A stretch of 64,000 nucleotides of DNA from Holophagales bacterium (GCA_016716705.1 JADJVF010000007.1:124001-188000); one strand, 5' to 3'; shown: positions 1-11,093, counted from the first letter of the stretch. The notes: generated by a model not told the origin, from the letters alone. Translations and numbers: made by a program.

Positions 1-849
1 TCTGCGGCCTCTCTCCTCGAGGAGCGCCCTCCGGTTCTCGATGCGCTGCCTGTCCATCCGACCCCGGAGGCTCCCCCGAGAATCTTCCCTCACGCGATGT
101 ACGAGGCGGCAGGCCTGAGCGGGACGAAGGACCCGCGAGAGTCGGGTGAGTGGCTGAAGAGCTGGGCCTTTCCCTTCTCGGCCAGCTTGTTCGGCGTCGC
201 GAGCGTCTTCGAAAGGGACTACGACGCGGCGCTCCCGCGTCCGCAGCTCGAGTGGGTCCTCTTCGTGGAGACCTCTCCGGGCGGCAGTCCGGTCCCCGCG
301 GCCCTGGCCCGGTCCGCGGGGGCGCTCGGCACCGTCGTGGGCGGGACCGGGTCCGGAGGCCGGTCCGTGCCGGCCGTTCGACTCTTTCGGGATCCGGTCC
401 CCCCGTTCCGGTTCGTCGACCGGGTCGTTCGGGGAGAGGACCCGCAGGAGCTGGCGAAGCGCTTCCTCCAGGAGGGCGTGCCCACAGACGCTGCTTTCGT
501 CCGCGGCGCGGGCGAGGGCCCCGTGCCGTCGCGCGGCCGGCTCCTTCGCGTCTCGGACCGCCCCTCCAGGCTGGAGCTGGAGGTGGAAGTGACCGGGCCC
601 GGGCCGGCCTACCTGCTCGTCTGCCGGCCCCTCGTAACGACCCGGGAGGCGGCGGTGGACGCCCTGGCGACGGCCGTCGACGACGCGAACTTCGGCTTCT
701 CCGGCCTCGCCGTTCCGAAAGGCCGCCACGTCGTGCAATTGCGGCCCCGACGGGGATGGCTGATCATCGCGGCCGTGATCTCGGCTCTCGCTCTCGCGGC
801 CACTTCCATTCTCTGCCTTCGACGACGTGCGGCGGTGTCCACGGAGTGA
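1..849 (+). CDS. C-terminal part of a large membrane protein, YfhO-like (5' end outside window)
   Basis: The reading frame is open from base 1, so the ATG at 97 is probably internal and the gene begins outside the window. What remains is a mostly soluble region followed by one C-terminal membrane helix (about residues 255-275, counted from base 1) and a short Arg-rich cytoplasmic tail. The stretch before the helix (a DDANFGFSGL segment, then VPKGRHVVQL) resembles the C-terminus of YfhO/glycosyltransferase-C type membrane proteins, which end in a 'vpaGxHxVxl' strand before the last helix. YfhO-family proteins act in lipoteichoic-acid or surface-glycan glycosylation. No catalytic part is visible here, so function is inferred from the tail only. 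The stop overlaps the GTG of the next gene by 4 bases. Confidence 0.55.
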   Translation, partial: SAASLLEERPPVLDALPVHPTPEAPPRIFPHAMYEAAGLSGTKDPRESGEWLKSWAFPFSASLFGVASVFERDYDAALPRPQLEWVLFVETSPGGSPVPAALARSAGALGTVVGGTGSGGRSVPAVRLFRDPVPPFRFVDRVVRGEDPQELAKRFLQEGVPTDAAFVRGAGEGPVPSRGRLLRVSDRPSRLELEVEVTGPGPAYLLVCRPLVTTREAAVDALATAVDDANFGFSGLAVPKGRHVVQLRPRRGWLIIAAVISALALAATSILCLRRRAAVSTE

Positions 850-2278
850 CGGGACTCTCTCGCAACACGCGCCGGCGGCTCGCTCTCTACGGCGGAGCCG
901 CTCTCGTGGCCGCGCTGGCTCTCGGCGTGCCGCCCCTCGTGAAGAGTCGCGCCCCGCGGGTTTCCGTCCCCGAGTTCGACATTGGGGAGCTGCGCTCGCG
1001 TGAGGCGACCCGGCTCCTGCGCGAGTACGTCCGGATCGACAGCTCGAACCCGCCCGGGAGGACCGTGGAGACGGCGCGCTTCTGGGCGGAGAAGCTCGGC
1101 TGCGAAGGGATCCCGTTCGAGATCGTCGGCTCCGACCCGGAGCACCCCATCGTCGTGGCGCGCCTCGCGGGGCGCCGCCGAGGAGAGGCCCTGCTCCTCC
1201 TTCACCACATGGACGTCTATCCGGTGGGCGACCTCTCCAAATGGGATCACCCTCCCTTCGGAGCCGTGGACGGGACGGGCATGCTCGGGAACTACATCTG
1301 CGGCAGGGGGACCATCGACATGAAGGGACAGGGATCGCCGACTTCCTCGCGATCGCCTCCCTCCGCCGCGATGGACTCACCCCGGAGCGGGACCTGGTGT
1401 TCGTCGCTGAACCGGGGGAAGAGACGTACACGCCCCAGATCGGAATCGGCTGGCTTTTCGAGAACCGCCCGGACCTCCTCGAGGGCGTCACGGACGTATT
1501 CAACGAGGGGGGCGTCAACGAGGTCTCGGGCGACCGGATCGCCCGGTTCGGGATCGAGGTTCTGCAGAAGTCGGCCGTCATGGCCAGGGCCGAGGCGGCC
1601 CGCAAGGAGGACCTGAAGGCCTTCTCGGACTTCCTGGAAGCGCGGATGGCTGCAGAGCCCTACCAGGTCCTGGACGAGGTCCAGGACTTTCTCACCTTCG
1701 TCTCCCCCTCGCGCTCGGATATCTGGGGCCACCAGATGACCGACACGCGCTCGGCCGTCCGGGCCGGCGGCCTCGGCGAGAAGATTCCCGAGCCCTACAG
1801 GGCCCTGATGCGCGACATGTACTACACGGGGGAGCCGCAGCCCGCGTCAGACGGAAAGGGCTTCACGACGAGCGTGGCGGCGACGCTTCTCCCGGGCCGC
1901 TCGGCTCGCGGACGCTGGGAGGAGATGCAGGACTGGGCCGCCCGATACCGCGTTCGCCTCCACCTCGTGAGCCTCACGCCCGACAGCGTCCCGGTGGCGC
2001 GGAAGGGGCGGGCCTGGGAAACGCTCCAGACCGTTCTCGCCCTCGACCCCGTCGAGCACGCGGACGTCGGCCCCTACGTCCTGACGGGGAGCTACACGAA
2101 CTCCTCGTACCTCAGGCTCCGCGGCGATGTCCGGGCGTTCGGCCTTTCGCCGTTCGGGCTGAACATTCTCGACGCCGCGACGGTCCACAGCAAGAACGAG
2201 AGAATCTTCCTCCCCGCCTACATCGACGGCGTCGACCGGACGGCCCGGATCGTCCGCGAGTACGCCCTCGCACCGTGA
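846..2278 (+). CDS. M20 family metallopeptidase, one frame break
   Basis: This is a zinc exopeptidase/deacylase of the M20 (ArgE/DapE/PM20D1) family. It starts at GTG 846, inside the stop of the upstream gene. An N-terminal membrane anchor (about residues 8-25) precedes the catalytic domain. Metal-site motifs are clear: HHMDVYPVGD, then GRGTIDMKG in the first frame, and AEPGEE with its catalytic Glu pair in the second. The frame changes between 1331 and 1334: the codon run ends at CAG 1329 and resumes at ATC 1334, consistent with one missing base in a GGG run. Both halves align continuously with the family, so a sequencing indel is more likely than gene decay. The C-terminal zinc ligand region (TVHSKNERI) is present. 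The selenoprotein gene begins 23 bases downstream on the same strand. Confidence 0.85.
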
Positions 2279-2300
2279 CGGGGAAGAGAAGGAGAACGCC

Positions 2301-2633
2301 ATGTCCACGGTCGGCTTCTACTACCAGCGCCCCGGTTGAACGAGCTGCACACGCACCCGTGAGGTGCTCGACCGGACGAAAGCCCGCATCACCCAGGAAC
2401 GCTCCTCGAAGTCGGCCCCGATGACGGACGCCGACGTGAAGGCGCTCCTCGCCGCCGTCGACGAGGTCGTCGTCGCCAAGGGGAAGAAGGTCGTGACGCT
2501 CGCCGCGAAAGAGGCGACGCTCGACGGCCTGAAGGGGCCGACGGGCAACTACCGCGCGCCGATGCTTCGCGTGGGCAGGAAGCTCCTCGTCGGCTTCCAC
2601 CCCGAGACCCTCGAGGCGCTCCTCAGGGACTGA
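2301..2633 (+). CDS. ArsC/Spx-like thioredoxin-fold selenoprotein (UGA-encoded Sec13)
   Basis: The frame from ATG 2301 meets TGA at 2337-2339 and then stays open to the stop at 2631-2633. Reading that TGA as selenocysteine gives a 110-residue protein that starts MSTVGFYYQRPG, followed by Sec13-Thr-Ser-Cys16. UxxC sits exactly where thioredoxin-fold proteins carry CxxC, after the first beta strand. The C-terminal part contains NYRAPML, a cis-Pro-type motif, and a GFHPETLEALL helix as in ArsC/Spx-like proteins. A GGAG Shine-Dalgarno lies 6 bases before ATG 2301, which supports a start upstream of the TGA. An in-frame GTG at 2364 would give an 89-residue product lacking the redox site. Likely role: thiol/selenol oxidoreductase. 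The gene follows the M20 peptidase by 23 bases and overlaps the convergent acylase gene by 11. It requires SelA/B/C elsewhere in the genome. Confidence 0.8.
2341..2370 (+). promoter_or_regulatory. Putative bacterial SECIS hairpin after the UGA codon
   Basis: Directly after the TGA (2337-2339) an imperfect hairpin can be drawn. The outer stem CGAGC (2341-2345) pairs with GCTCG (2366-2370). The inner stem CACG (2350-2353) pairs with CGTG (2358-2361), and the apical loop is CACC. Bacterial SECIS elements lie in the coding region immediately 3' of the UGA and are read by SelB, so position and size fit. The sequence is poorly conserved between genes, so this is a structural inference. Confidence 0.5.
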
Positions 2634-4914
2634 GCCGGATCGGCGTCCCCGGCGGCGGGCGCGACAGCCGGGTCGCCGCGCCGTCGGGGTCGCCCGCGCG
2701 CCAGGCCGGGTGCTGGTCGAGGCGGTGCGGCGACCCGACGTGCCCGGAGACGCCGAACGGCACGACGAGCGTCGCGGCCTCCGGATCGCCCCAGTCGACG
2801 ATCCAGCGGAGGGACTGGCCGAACGCGGGCGAAGCCGCGCGGGGCGTTCCCGGCGCGCCCGACTGGTACGGGCGCGGGGGGTCGAAGAGCCACGAGAGCC
2901 CGGGGACGTAGCCGAGCGGATGACGGGCCGAGAGGCGGTTCGCCTCGCCCCAGCTCCACCTCGAACGGTCCGAGCCGTAGCGCTTCTCGAGCGCGGCGAC
3001 GGCGTCGTCCGCCGCTCCCTTCAGGAAGGCGTCCTTCCCGCCGAGCCCCGCGGCGCGAAACGCCGCGTCGTCCGCCTCGAGGAGGTCGTTCCAGTTGTCT
3101 CCCTCGAGGTGCCAGCGGACGGGCGGGGCGCCCCAGGCCGCGAGCGCCCGTTCGCGCACGGCCCGGCGGAGGGCGCGGGCGACGAGGTAGCGCGCGGTCG
3201 TGGCGTCGGCCGTGCCGTCCCACCCTTCGAGGAGGCGCCCGAGGTCACCCGGCAGGAAGGGCCGAAGGGCTGCTGCCGTCCTGCGCATCGTCTCCGAGCG
3301 CTCGTCGAGCTGGATCGCCTCGGCCCCGCGCCGCGTCACCTTCGTTCCCGCGGCCTTCGCTTCCAGAAGCAGGTCCCGGATCCGCCGGGCCCGGCCGGGG
3401 TGGCCCCAGTCGGTCGAGATGCCGTATCCGAACGACGTCCCGATCGTCCTCTGGTTTGCAGTCACGACGAATCCTTCGGGCGGATCGACGACGCGGGGCA
3501 GCTCCGCCATCGGCACGAATCCCCGCCAGGCGCTCTCCGGGTCGGAGGCGTCGTAGGGGACGCTCCCGTCAGTCCCCGCGCGGCGTACCGGGAGAAGACC
3601 AGCGGGACGCCACCCGATCGAACCCGACGCCGACGCCCAGACGACGTTCTGCGGCGGACCGGTGAAACTGTCGAACGTCGCGAGGAAGCCGGCCTCGTCG
3701 CCCGCCCGGAGAAAGTCCGCGTTCGGCACCCTCAGGTTTGCCGGGTCGAGCGCCGTCCAGCGGACGGCGAGGTCCCCCTCGAGCAGCGGCCCGTTCGACG
3801 TGGAGCGGACGACGAGCGTCTCCTCTGCACCGCCACGGATGTGGATCGTCTCCTTCCGCTCGAAGACCGGCTCGAATCCGTTCCCGCGCCGGGCGCGACC
3901 CTTCTCGACCCGTTCGCGGTAGAGGTCCTGGACGTCTCCCTCGAGGTTCGTGAAGCTCCACGCGACCTGGTCGGTCCGCCCGATCGTCAGCGCCGGCAGA
4001 CCCGGGAGCGTCACCCCTTCGGACGTCCGGCCCGCGACGACGAAGCGCATCGGCAGCCAGATGGCGGGCATCTCGTGGCCGAGGTGCGGGTCGCCGGCGA
4101 GGATCGGCCTTCCGCTCGCAGTCAGGGTGCCGGAGACGGCGAAGGCATTCGACCCGGCGACGCCATCGTCCTCCGTCGTCTCGAACCGGGCCGCCTTCGG
4201 AAGAGCGGTCGGCGTGGAGTCCTCCACGACCGGAAGCGCCGGCGGCGCGAGCGTCGGGGCGTCGGGCACCAGGAGGACGTCGTCCGCCGTGGCGCGGGGC
4301 AGAAGGAACGCTCGGACGGACTCCGGAAGGTCGGCGAGCTTCTCCGTGCCCCGCTGCGCCTCCACGTCGTCCGTCAGCTGTTCGTACATCAGAAGGAGGA
4401 CGGCGACGGAGTCGGCTGGTCGCCAGGGCTCGGGCTCGGTCCGGAGCAACGCGAACTCGAGCCCCAGGTGGCCCTTGTGCGCGGCGAAGTACGCGTTGAT
4501 GCCCGATGCGAGGGCCTCGAGGTCGGCCCTCTCGCGGGGCGGGAGGAGCGGCACCGCGGCCTCGGCGACGCGAGCGAAGCCGTAGAGGCGGTGCCTGCGG
4601 TCGAGAGGCAGCGCCGAGGAGCCGAAGAGCTCGGCCAGGCGCCCCGACGCGTTCCTCCGGAGAACCTCGAGCTGGAACGCACGGTCGCGGGCCGTCAGCC
4701 ACCCCTGCGCCTGCAGGGCGTCCTCTACGGACGCAGCGTGGATCGTGGCGACGCCGCGGTCGTCGAGGTCGACGGTCACCTCGGCGGCCAGCCCCGGAAG
4801 TCGCCCTCCCTCGTCCCCGGGGAGATTCCGCTTCACGAGGACGAAGAGGACGAGACCCAGGAGGAGGACGGCGGCGACGATTCCGGAGAGGGTGCGGATC
4901 GCGAAGCGGCGCAT
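2623..4914 (-). CDS. Penicillin acylase family (Ntn-hydrolase) protein
   Basis: This is a 763-residue precursor of an N-terminal-nucleophile amidohydrolase of the penicillin G acylase/AHL acylase/cephalosporin acylase family. These enzymes are exported, then self-cleave into alpha and beta chains. An N-terminal hydrophobic segment (about residues 9-28) serves as signal or anchor. The cleavage motif GSNAFAVSG puts the catalytic Ser near residue 255, with the spacer region before it. Downstream, AGDPHLGHEMP, TLPGLPALTIGRTDQVAWSF and VVTANQR match family motifs around the oxyanion site and active-site Asn. Substrate is not predictable: penicillin-type amides, acyl-homoserine lactones and N-acyl amino acids are all possible. 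Its end overlaps the convergent selenoprotein gene. Confidence 0.9.
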   Translation of the reverse strand: MRRFAIRTLSGIVAAVLLLGLVLFVLVKRNLPGDEGGRLPGLAAEVTVDLDDRGVATIHAASVEDALQAQGWLTARDRAFQLEVLRRNASGRLAELFGSSALPLDRRHRLYGFARVAEAAVPLLPPRERADLEALASGINAYFAAHKGHLGLEFALLRTEPEPWRPADSVAVLLLMYEQLTDDVEAQRGTEKLADLPESVRAFLLPRATADDVLLVPDAPTLAPPALPVVEDSTPTALPKAARFETTEDDGVAGSNAFAVSGTLTASGRPILAGDPHLGHEMPAIWLPMRFVVAGRTSEGVTLPGLPALTIGRTDQVAWSFTNLEGDVQDLYRERVEKGRARRGNGFEPVFERKETIHIRGGAEETLVVRSTSNGPLLEGDLAVRWTALDPANLRVPNADFLRAGDEAGFLATFDSFTGPPQNVVWASASGSIGWRPAGLLPVRRAGTDGSVPYDASDPESAWRGFVPMAELPRVVDPPEGFVVTANQRTIGTSFGYGISTDWGHPGRARRIRDLLLEAKAAGTKVTRRGAEAIQLDERSETMRRTAAALRPFLPGDLGRLLEGWDGTADATTARYLVARALRRAVRERALAAWGAPPVRWHLEGDNWNDLLEADDAAFRAAGLGGKDAFLKGAADDAVAALEKRYGSDRSRWSWGEANRLSARHPLGYVPGLSWLFDPPRPYQSGAPGTPRAASPAFGQSLRWIVDWGDPEAATLVVPFGVSGHVGSPHRLDQHPAWRAGDPDGAATRLSRPPPGTPIRLSP

Positions 4915-4994
4915 GCGCCGCCAAGAGTACGGGAAACGGGAAAGGGGAGGCCGGCGGCCTCCCCTCGTAGGTCAAGCGGCCGATCCGCGGCCCT

Positions 4995-5489
4995 TCACTT
5001 CGCGGGCGGGAGGATGACCGAGTCGATGACGTGGATGACGCCGTTGGAGGCGCCGATGTCGGTCTTCACGACGTTCGCGTCGTTCACCTTGACCCCGCCC
5101 TTCACGACGGTGATCTTCACCATGGAGCCCTCGACGGTCTTGGCTTCCTTCAGCTTCACGACGTCGGCAGCCATGACCTTTCCGGAGACGACGTGGTAGG
5201 TGAGGACCTTCGTCAGCTGCGCCTTGTCGGCGAGGAGCTTCTCGAGCGTCCCGGCCGGGAGCTTCTTGAAGGCGTCGTCGGTCGGGGCGAAGACGGTGAA
5301 GGGGCCCTTCCCCTTGAGCGTGTCGACGAGGCCCGCGGCCTTCAGGGCCGTGGCGAGCGTGTTGAAGCTCCCGGCGGCGACGGCGGTGTCGACGATGTCC
5401 TTGGCCTTCGGCTCGGCGGCCCGCGCGGGGGCGGCGACGGACACGGCGAGCGCGAGGGCAGCGACGGTGGCGGTGAGGGTCTTCTTCAT
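4995..5489 (-). CDS. Secreted fasciclin (FAS1) domain protein
   Basis: This is a 164-residue protein with a clear Sec signal peptide (about residues 1-24, ending ARAAEP) followed by a single complete FAS1 domain. Hallmarks are the H1 segment GPFTVFAPTDDAFKKLP and the C-terminal NGVIHVIDSVILPP. The YH motif of FAS1 is in LTYHVVSGKV. FAS1 domains act in adhesion or extracellular matrix contacts, and bacterial single-domain versions are periplasmic or secreted. It is transcribed divergently from the MoxR ATPase gene across a 124-bp gap. Confidence 0.93.
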   Translation of the reverse strand: MKKTLTATVAALALAVSVAAPARAAEPKAKDIVDTAVAAGSFNTLATALKAAGLVDTLKGKGPFTVFAPTDDAFKKLPAGTLEKLLADKAQLTKVLTYHVVSGKVMAADVVKLKEAKTVEGSMVKITVVKGGVKVNDANVVKTDIGASNGVIHVIDSVILPPAK

Positions 5490-5613
5490 TGTCTATCTCC
5501 GATGCGGTCGCCTCTGGCGCCCGTCGGCCTTTCTACGGGCGGAGACGCTTCCCCGGATTTCGCGCGACCAGGGCCCCCGGAGGCCGCGGCCGGCCGCCGC
5601 CTAGAATCACGGG

Positions 5614-6480
5614 ATGGAAACGGTCTGCATCGAAGGCGTCGAGATCGCGCTCGCGCACCCCGACGAGTTCCCGCTCGACTGGAAGGGACGCCGGGACCTC
5701 CTCGACCAGCTCCTCGCCGCGTGGCTCGTCGTCGAGAAGGGGGACCTCCCGCTCCACCCGCGGCTCGTCGGGAAGCCCGGCGTCGGCAAGACGACTCTGG
5801 CTTACGCCGCGGCGAAGCGGATCGGCCGTCCCGCCTGGGTCTTCCAGTCGACCGTCGACACCCGCCCGGAGGACCTCCTCGTCACGCCCGTCGTCGCGGG
5901 CGAGGGAAAGATCCGCTACGTCGCCTCGGGCGTCGTCACGGCGATGCTGAAGGGGGGCGTCGCGATCCTCGACGAGGGCAACCGGATGAGCGAGAAGTCG
6001 TGGGCCTCGCTCGCCCCGCTCCTGGACGCGCGGCGGAGCGTCGAGTCGATCGTCGCCGGGGTGAAGATCCGCGCGCACCCCGACTTCCGCTTCGTCACGA
6101 CGATGAACGACGACGCCTCGACGTTCGAGCTGCCCGACTACGTCAACTCGCGCCTGACGCCGACGATCCTCGTCGACTTTCCCGACGAGGAGGAGGAGCT
6201 CGCGATCCTCGCGGAGAACCTCCCTTTCGCCCCCCAGGCGCTGCTGATCTGGGTGACACGGTTTCTGAAGAGCGCGCACGAGGCCGACGAGTCGTTCAGC
6301 GTGCGGGACGGCATCAACGTGGCGCGATACGCCCTCAAGCGGCTCTCCCAGGGGGGCGGCGAGCCGGTCGCGCGGCTCCTCGAATCGGTCCGCTTCGTCC
6401 TCGGCGAAGAGGCCGTCGTCCACGCCCCCGCCACGGGCGACGACCTCCCGTCCCGTCCGGCCGGACCTCACCGCGTCTGA
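5614..6480 (+). CDS. MoxR-type AAA+ ATPase
   Basis: This is a 288-residue AAA+ ATPase. Walker A is GKPGVGKTTL (near residues 53-62), Walker B is VAILDEGNRM, sensor 1 lies in FVTTMND, and the arginine-finger region NSRLTPTILVDFP follows. MoxR ATPases act as chaperones for metal or cofactor insertion and complex assembly, normally with a co-encoded VWA protein. Here the co-encoded partner, starting 14 bases after the stop, is instead a large protein of unknown family. The start at ATG 5614 leaves a short N-terminal region before Walker A, typical for the family. Confidence 0.85.
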   Translation: METVCIEGVEIALAHPDEFPLDWKGRRDLLDQLLAAWLVVEKGDLPLHPRLVGKPGVGKTTLAYAAAKRIGRPAWVFQSTVDTRPEDLLVTPVVAGEGKIRYVASGVVTAMLKGGVAILDEGNRMSEKSWASLAPLLDARRSVESIVAGVKIRAHPDFRFVTTMNDDASTFELPDYVNSRLTPTILVDFPDEEEELAILAENLPFAPQALLIWVTRFLKSAHEADESFSVRDGINVARYALKRLSQGGGEPVARLLESVRFVLGEEAVVHAPATGDDLPSRPAGPHRV

Positions 6481-6493
6481 GCCTTCGCGGCGC

Positions 6494-8349
6494 ATGCCCG
6501 CATCGATCGTGAGCGTCGTCGCCCCGTACCCCGCGCCCGACCCGGAGACGGGCGTCGTCCGCGCGGGAGAGGGGCTCTTCCTCCTCCCGACGCTCCACCA
6601 GTCGGTGGAGTTCGCCGTCCTCGTCCGCCGCGCCTTCTTCGCGCTCCGCCCACGGCCGTCGCGATCGAGCTGCCGCGGACGATCGAAGAGGCGTTCCGCA
6701 AGGCGGTCCTCAGGCTCCCGCTCCTCACCGTCGCCCTCTGGCCCGACGGCGACGAGACCGTCTACCTCCTCGTCGAGCCGCACGAGCCGATGGCCGAGGC
6801 GGCGCGCCTCGCGCTCGAGAACGGCGTCCCGCTCCACCTCGTCGACCGCGACGACGGCTCGTACCCGTTCCGCCGCGAGGCGCTCCCGGATCCCTACGCG
6901 CTGACGCGGATCGGCGCGGGGCCGTTCGCGGCCGCGGTCCTTGACGCCTTTCCGCCCTCGGACGACGACGCGGACCTCCTCCGCGAGCGGGCGATGGCCG
7001 TCCGCCTCGCGCGCCTCGCCGAAGCGGGAGAGCGCGTCCTCTGGGTCGGCGGCGCGGCGCACGTCCGTGGGATCCTCCGGGCGCTCGGGGAGCCGCTCGC
7101 CGAGCCGCTCGGGCGGGTGAAGCGCGAGGGGGTTCGCATCGCCGCTCTCTCTCCCGAGTCGAGCCGGGAGGTGATGAGCGAGATCCCGTACGTCTCGGCT
7201 GCCTACGAGAGAGCGCGGTCGGCAGGTGGCGCCTTCGCGTTCGACGCCCAGACCGACACGCTCCGCGTCGTCGACGGGCTCCTGCGCGAGGCGGCGGAGC
7301 GGTATCGGAAGAGCCGGGACGAAGAGGTCCCGCGCACGGCCTTCCGGGCCCTCAGCCAGTTCTCGCGCAACCTCGCCCTCCTCGAGAACGTCCTGACCCC
7401 CGGCTTCTACGAGCTCGTCGTCGCGGCGCGCGGCGTCGTCGACGACGACTACGCCTGGGAGACCTTCGACCTGGGTGCCACGTGGCCCTGGCCCGACACG
7501 ACCGCGAGCCTTCCCGTCGTGACCCTGAAGGGGGAAGACCTCCACATCGAGGGCAGGCCGGTCCGGTTCCGCCGGCGCTTCCCGGGCAAGGAGCGGCGCC
7601 TGCGCGACCTGCCGCTCCGGCGCCGGCCGAAGGAGCCGAAACCGGGCGACTGGAAGAAGCTGAAGTTCGGGGACGGCATCTGCAGCCACCCGCCGGAGGA
7701 CGTCGCCGTCGAGCGCTTTGGCAACCGCCTCCGCCGCCGCGCGATCCGCCTCCTGTCCGAGGAGTCGCGGCGTGTCGCCCCGTTCACGACGAGCCTCCTC
7801 GACGGCATCGACGTGCGCGAATCGCTCCGCCACCACCACGAGGGGCGCCTCTGGGTCTACGAGGAAGCGCGCGTCCGCGGCGGCGCGGGCTCGGTCGTCG
7901 TCATCTTCGACGAGGAGGCGGAGAAGTACCCGTGGAAGACGACGTGGCTCGGCGAGCACGGGCAGGAGAGCGACATGGCCTTCTACGCCACGCCCCTCGG
8001 CGAAAGCGTCGTCGGCCCCGGCATCTCCGAGTGCACCTACGGGGGCTTCCTGATGACGATGCCTCCGGGCCGCCTCTTCGACGTCTGGCACGACCCGGAC
8101 TATCGCGGCCCGTTCACGGGAGCGGAGGTCCTCCTCCTCGCCGCCCTCGACTACGCCCGCGAGCCCCGGGTCGTCTACGCAGCCCCGAAGCCGCCGCGCC
8201 CGTTCCTGAAGCGCTTCGCCGCGCGCCTCGGCAAGCAGATCGTCTACCTTCCCCTCGGGTCCCTCTCGTCGCTCTCCCTCAGGAAGCTCCGCCGCTTCCA
8301 CGTCCTGGCGAATCGCGACGCCCGCTCCTGGGCGAAGGACTACATCTAG
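6494..8349 (+). CDS. Large MoxR-associated protein of unknown function, one frame break
   Basis: The first frame runs from ATG 6494 to about 6649 and continues at ACG 6652 in another frame to the stop at 8349. One base appears to be missing in a CCC run near 6650. The joined protein is about 618 residues. The N-terminal third (a LLPTLHQSVEFAVLVRR segment, TAVAIELPR, then RERAMAVRLARL and VLWVGGAAHVRGIL) resembles the TraB/ChaN/EreA-like fold, where a conserved GAAHVxGI motif closes the domain. The C-terminal half (FGDGICSHPPEDVAVERFG, FMDVWHDPDY-like region near residue 520) is not one I recognise. There is no signal peptide or membrane helix. Coupling to MoxR suggests that the ATPase remodels this protein or its client. 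Function unknown. Confidence 0.7.
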
Positions 8350-8368
8350 GAGCAGCCGCCGGGCCGGT

Positions 8369-8506
8369 GGGGGGGGGGGGGTTTGGTCGTCGCGGGGCGG
8401 CGGGGGGGCGGGGGCGGGGGGCGCCTAAGGCCGAGGCGCCTCGGGGCGGCGGGCGGGGGGGGGAGCGCGGCGGGGGGCGGGGCGGCCGGCGGGGGGAGCT
8501 CGGAGC
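8369..8506. repeat. Dense guanine-tract region (G-quadruplex-prone) between convergent genes
   Basis: The non-coding gap between two convergent genes holds a 12-G run (8369-8380). At least nine further runs of 3 to 9 G follow, all on the + strand, separated by one to a few bases. A short inverted repeat of GGCGCC units lies in the middle, near 8419-8440. Several overlapping G3+N1-7 motifs can be formed. No open reading frame with protein-like composition is present. It could act as a transcription roadblock or terminator, and it is also a place where base calls may be unreliable. Confidence 0.6.
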
Positions 8507-8561
8507 CGCGCCGGGCAACGCCGGGAGGTAGGCATGGCAAGCCGGCCCCGGACCTCCGACG

Positions 8562-9122
8562 TCAGTTCACGCCACCGGGCGGTGTCGCGACGCACTCGGG
8601 CTTGACGCCGAGCTCGGCGAGGGCCCGCTCCCAGAGGCCGGCGACGTCGGCCGGGAAGGCGAAGGCGGGATCGTACGGGAGGACGAGCCACGAGCCCTCC
8701 TCCATCTCGTGCTCGAGCTGGCCCGGGCCCCAGCCGGAGTAGCCGAAGACGAGGAGGCCGCCGACCGGCCCCCCGTCGGGCACCGCGGCGAAGACGCGCG
8801 GCAGGACCGCCGGGGTCGCCGAGACGACGAGGCCGGGCGCCATGTCGATCGACTCGATCCCGTCGAACGTCTCGCGGTGGACGACGATGAGACCGGGCGT
8901 GGCCACCGGGCCGCCGATCCGCAGCGGGGTGTCCGGGTGAATGGTTCGCGAGACCTCCTCGGGGAGGAGCGCGATCGCGCCGCCGTCGACGAGCCGGTTC
9001 ACGATCCAGCCGACCGCCCCTTCCTCGGAGTGGTGCCCCATCAGGACGACCGTCTTCTCGAAGTTCGGGTCCGAGAGGACCGGCGCCGCCAGCAGCAGGT
9101 AGGGCGGGGTGAGGGTCTCCAC
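8562..9122 (-). CDS. yqgE: YqgE/AlgH family protein
   Basis: This 186-residue protein matches the UPF0301 (YqgE/AlgH) family over its whole length. It starts with LLLAAPVLSDPNFEKTVVL, then HSEEGAVGWIVNR, and has the late motif FGYSGWGPGQLEHEM that defines the family. The family is widespread and cytoplasmic. AlgH was once linked to alginate regulation, but the biochemical role remains unsettled. The gene lies 18 bases downstream of the arginine decarboxylase stop and probably shares its transcript. Confidence 0.93.
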   Translation of the reverse strand: METLTPPYLLLAAPVLSDPNFEKTVVLMGHHSEEGAVGWIVNRLVDGGAIALLPEEVSRTIHPDTPLRIGGPVATPGLIVVHRETFDGIESIDMAPGLVVSATPAVLPRVFAAVPDGGPVGGLLVFGYSGWGPGQLEHEMEEGSWLVLPYDPAFAFPADVAGLWERALAELGVKPECVATPPGGVN

Positions 9123-9140
9123 GACGGAGGAAGCCTACGC

Positions 9141-11093
<1,953 letters not shown>

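Noticed and set aside
2364..2633. An 89-residue protein starting at GTG 2364
   Set aside because: It lacks the first strand and the redox site. The in-frame upstream ATG with a ribosome site and UxxC motif explains the reading frame better.
2710..5199. An 829-codon plus-strand frame opposite the acylase gene
   Set aside because: It is a mirror of the acylase gene at high GC, its translation is Arg/Glu/Gly-rich and matches no family.
5533..8301. A 922-codon minus-strand frame opposite the MoxR operon
   Set aside because: Its translation is low-complexity Arg/Glu/Asp-rich; the plus-strand genes there have recognisable motifs.
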